NCBI GenBank assembly: GCA_040756085.1
Contig: JBFMAE010000166.1
Coordinates: forward strand, 1 to 14,650
DNA from: JBFMAE01 sp040756085
Lineage (GTDB): Bacteria > Desulfobacterota > BSN033 > UBA1163
Reading direction: 5' to 3'
Length of the DNA: 14,650 nt
A program made the translations under genes and the position numbers. Below are positions 12,856-14,650 of the stretch, piece after piece; position 1 is the stretch's first letter; the number at the start of each line of letters is the position of its first letter. Under the pieces are notes generated by a model, which ran no database searches, was not told where the DNA came from, and was given only the letters and a program-made list of their open reading frames with translations.

Positions 12856-14376
12856 ATGAGAGTACGTAGCTTTACTGTTTATGACGTGTACAAAAGGAAC
12901 GGGACGCTATTTAAAAACCAGATTGCCATCCAGTCAGAAAATCAGAAGATCACCTATGGTGAACTCTTTGATCAGGCTAACCGAGTGGCTGGCTGGCTCA
13001 ATGGGAAAGGGATCGGTAAGGGGGACCGCATTGCCATCTTAGCCAAAAACTTTCCCCAATTTTTCCCTCTGATGGGCGGAATTGCTGCTACAGGAGCCAT
13101 CATGGTTCCCATCAATTTTCGTCTTTCAGCCGAAGAGATCGGCTACAATCTTACCAATACCGAACCGGTTATGATTTTTGTTGATCCTGATTTTGAAAAA
13201 ACAATTTCCGATCTTCGACCGATTTGCCCTTCGCTGAGAGAACTTGTGACGTTTGGACCTCCCAGTGGTATTTATATTTCGTTCGATTCACTTCTGAAAA
13301 GTCAACCCGCCAAACCGGTCGAGCTAAGCGGCGACGATCCTTTTGTCATCATGCACACCGCTGCCGTTCAAGGAAAACCTCGAGGCGCAATCATCAGTCA
13401 TCATAATCTCATCGCCTGTACCATTCAAAATATCGCCATTATGGGTCTCACCCGTGAAGACTCCTATCTGAATATTCTTCCTCTGTTTCACATCGCCGGG
13501 ATGTTCGGAGCCCTGGTGATGATGCATGTAGGCGGGAGAAATGTCATGATTTCTAAATTTGATCCGAAAGTTGCGGGGAAGATGATTGATCAGGAGAAAA
13601 TTACCTTCATCGGTGAATTTCCCCCCATCCTCCTCCAGTTGCTCGATGAGCAGGCAAAAGGAGAGTTCACCCTCTCCTCTTTGAAAAATATATTGGGTAT
13701 CGATATGCAAGAAACTATAAAGAGATTTGAAAGCCTTGGTCATGGTCAGTTCTGGCTGGTCTATGGCCAAACAGAAACCATGGGCTTGACCAGCGTTTGT
13801 TCGAACCGTGAAAGACTAGGATGTGCAGGAAAACCCGGTCCTCTGGTGGATTTAAAGATTGTAGATGAATTTGACAAAGAGGTCGAAACGGGAAAGGTGG
13901 GTGAGATCTTGGTTCGCGGCCCATTGGTCTTTCAAGGGTACTGGAGAGAAGAGGAGTTAACCCAGCATACCTTTCGAGAAGGATGGCACCACACGGGTGA
14001 CGCAGGCCGTATGGATGAAGAGGGTTATCTATGGTTTGCAGGGAGAAAGGCTGAAAAGGAGCTGATCAAACCCGGCGGTGAAAATGTCTATCCGGTGGAA
14101 GTGGAAAAAGTGATTCTTGAACATCCCCGCATTCAGGAGGTTTCGGTCATTGGAGTGCCTGATCCGAAGTTTGGAGAGGGGATCAAGGCGGTTTGTGTGC
14201 TGAAACCGAAAACCAAATTGACAGGGCAGGAACTGATCGATTTTGTAGGAGGTCGAATTGCTCGCTACAAAAAACCAGGCTATGTCCAGTTTATCGATTC
14301 CCTCCCAAAAAAGGAAGATGGTTCCATTGATCGGGCAAAAGTGAAGGAATTGTACGGTTCAGGTCCTAAAAACTAA
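12856..14376 (+). CDS. AMP-binding acyl-CoA synthetase-like protein with altered active-site motifs
   Basis: A 506-residue ANL superfamily protein. The fold is clear from YGQTE (303-307), HHTGDAG (378-384), GRKAEKELIKPGGENVYP (396-413) and GVPDPKFGEGIKA (433-445). Two key motifs deviate. The phosphate-binding loop, normally TSGTTGxPKG, reads TAAVQGKPRG (168-177). The C-terminal adenylation lysine of the motif PKTxxGKxxR is a serine (Ser490, in LPKKEDGSIDR). Similar variants may form their own subfamily, so this need not mean inactivity, but adenylation is expected to be impaired or to use another lysine. ATG 12856 is preferred over ATG 12838 because GGGGGGAG (12844-12851) precedes it; the earlier start overlaps the previous stop in an ATGA and lacks a binding site. 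It is the last gene of the unit. Confidence 0.88.
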   Translation: MRVRSFTVYDVYKRNGTLFKNQIAIQSENQKITYGELFDQANRVAGWLNGKGIGKGDRIAILAKNFPQFFPLMGGIAATGAIMVPINFRLSAEEIGYNLTNTEPVMIFVDPDFEKTISDLRPICPSLRELVTFGPPSGIYISFDSLLKSQPAKPVELSGDDPFVIMHTAAVQGKPRGAIISHHNLIACTIQNIAIMGLTREDSYLNILPLFHIAGMFGALVMMHVGGRNVMISKFDPKVAGKMIDQEKITFIGEFPPILLQLLDEQAKGEFTLSSLKNILGIDMQETIKRFESLGHGQFWLVYGQTETMGLTSVCSNRERLGCAGKPGPLVDLKIVDEFDKEVETGKVGEILVRGPLVFQGYWREEELTQHTFREGWHHTGDAGRMDEEGYLWFAGRKAEKELIKPGGENVYPVEVEKVILEHPRIQEVSVIGVPDPKFGEGIKAVCVLKPKTKLTGQELIDFVGGRIARYKKPGYVQFIDSLPKKEDGSIDRAKVKELYGSGPKN

Positions 14377-14385
14377 TACGAAATC

Positions 14386-14483
14386 GCCCCCTCGCTTTTC
14401 CCCTCTCCCCCTGCCTACCGGCCCCGTGCCAGACCGAGGGCGGGGCAGGCAGGCGCTGGGGAGAGGGAGCGGGTGAGGCCCCC
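14386..14483. repeat. C-rich/G-rich palindromic repeat after the last synthetase gene
   Basis: The left arm (about 14386-14415: CGCTTTTCCCCTCTCCCCC and CTGCC) is complementary, with gaps, to the right arm (about 14444-14483: GGCAGGCAGGCG, then GGGGAGAGGGAGCGGGTGAGG). The structure begins ten bases after the synthetase stop codon and could act as a transcription barrier, but no T-run follows. It contains the GGCAGGCG word seen at 345-438, so it is probably a dispersed repeat rather than a dedicated terminator. Confidence 0.65.
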
Positions 14484-14493
14484 ACATAGCCTA

Positions 14494-14640
14494 TTGAAAC
14501 CTTCGAAAAAGGCCACCTGTGAAAGCCAGGTGAGAATCATTGATGAGTCTGGAGAGGATTATCTTTATCCTTCCAGGTTCTTTGCACCTGTCAGGCTTTC
14601 AATGCAAACAAAAAACAGAATCCTCGAAAAAGCAGCTTAA
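14494..14640 (+). pseudogene. Probable 5'-truncated small conserved hypothetical gene
   Basis: From about 14515 to the stop at 14638-14640 the plus strand encodes a protein-like segment containing VRIIDESGEDYLYPSRFF. This resembles, from memory, the C-terminal half of a family of short (about 70-80 residue) proteins of unknown function that are common in proteobacteria and end in an xRVIDESGEDYLYP-type motif. There is no ATG before the conserved part: the frame runs open back into the palindromic repeat, and the only nearby alternatives are TTG 14494 and GTG 14473, neither with a ribosome binding site. The N-terminal half seems to be missing or replaced by the repeat. It could instead be an intact gene with a non-ATG start. 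The left boundary given is the TTG. Confidence 0.45.
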
Positions 14641-14650
14641 CACTTATAAG

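Overview
The window looks like a chromosomal segment of a Gram-negative, anaerobic bacterium of the Deltaproteobacteria/Desulfobacterota type, possibly a metagenome-assembled genome. This is an inference from gene content: a branched-chain-amino-acid-type (HAAT) ABC transporter combined with acyl-CoA synthetases and a 3-hydroxyacyl-CoA dehydrogenase, a periplasmic binding protein with an export signal, and a SixA-type phosphatase. There are no rRNA, tRNA, CRISPR, integrase or complete insertion-sequence features that I can see.

Layout. Bases 1-666 have no convincing gene and include a GC-rich repeat patch. A TIM-barrel sugar isomerase/epimerase gene (667-1518, minus) is divergent from argS (1674-3626, plus), with outward-facing sigma70-like promoters between them. 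A palindromic array of octamers (3627-3706) separates argS from a MEMO-family gene (amrB, 3733-4578). A second kind of inverted repeat (4588-4649) supplies the last codons and stop of the convergent sixA gene (4630-5118, minus). sixA and the next gene, hbd, are again divergent, with back-to-back promoters at 5157-5223.

The main unit runs from 5284 to 14376, all on the plus strand: hbd, livK, livH, livM, livG, livF and two AMP-forming acyl-CoA synthetases. From livH onward the genes are 1 to 44 bases apart. The likely logic is uptake of a carboxylic or amino-acid-like substrate through a periplasmic binding protein and a two-permease, two-ATPase ABC importer, then CoA activation in the cytoplasm and beta-oxidation-type dehydrogenation. 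The substrate cannot be read from the sequence; a branched-chain amino acid, dicarboxylate or aromatic/alicyclic acid are all possible.

The most notable signals are four. First, the second acyl-CoA synthetase lacks both the canonical phosphate-binding loop and the catalytic C-terminal lysine. Second, the LivG/LivF pair appears asymmetric, with the deviations falling in one composite ATP site. Third, several families of short-unit (7-8 base) intergenic repeats, mostly palindromic, include two copies of an octamer array of the form T-N-GAAYCC, one of them between livK and livH. Fourth, the window ends with what looks like a 5'-truncated small gene next to another palindromic repeat.
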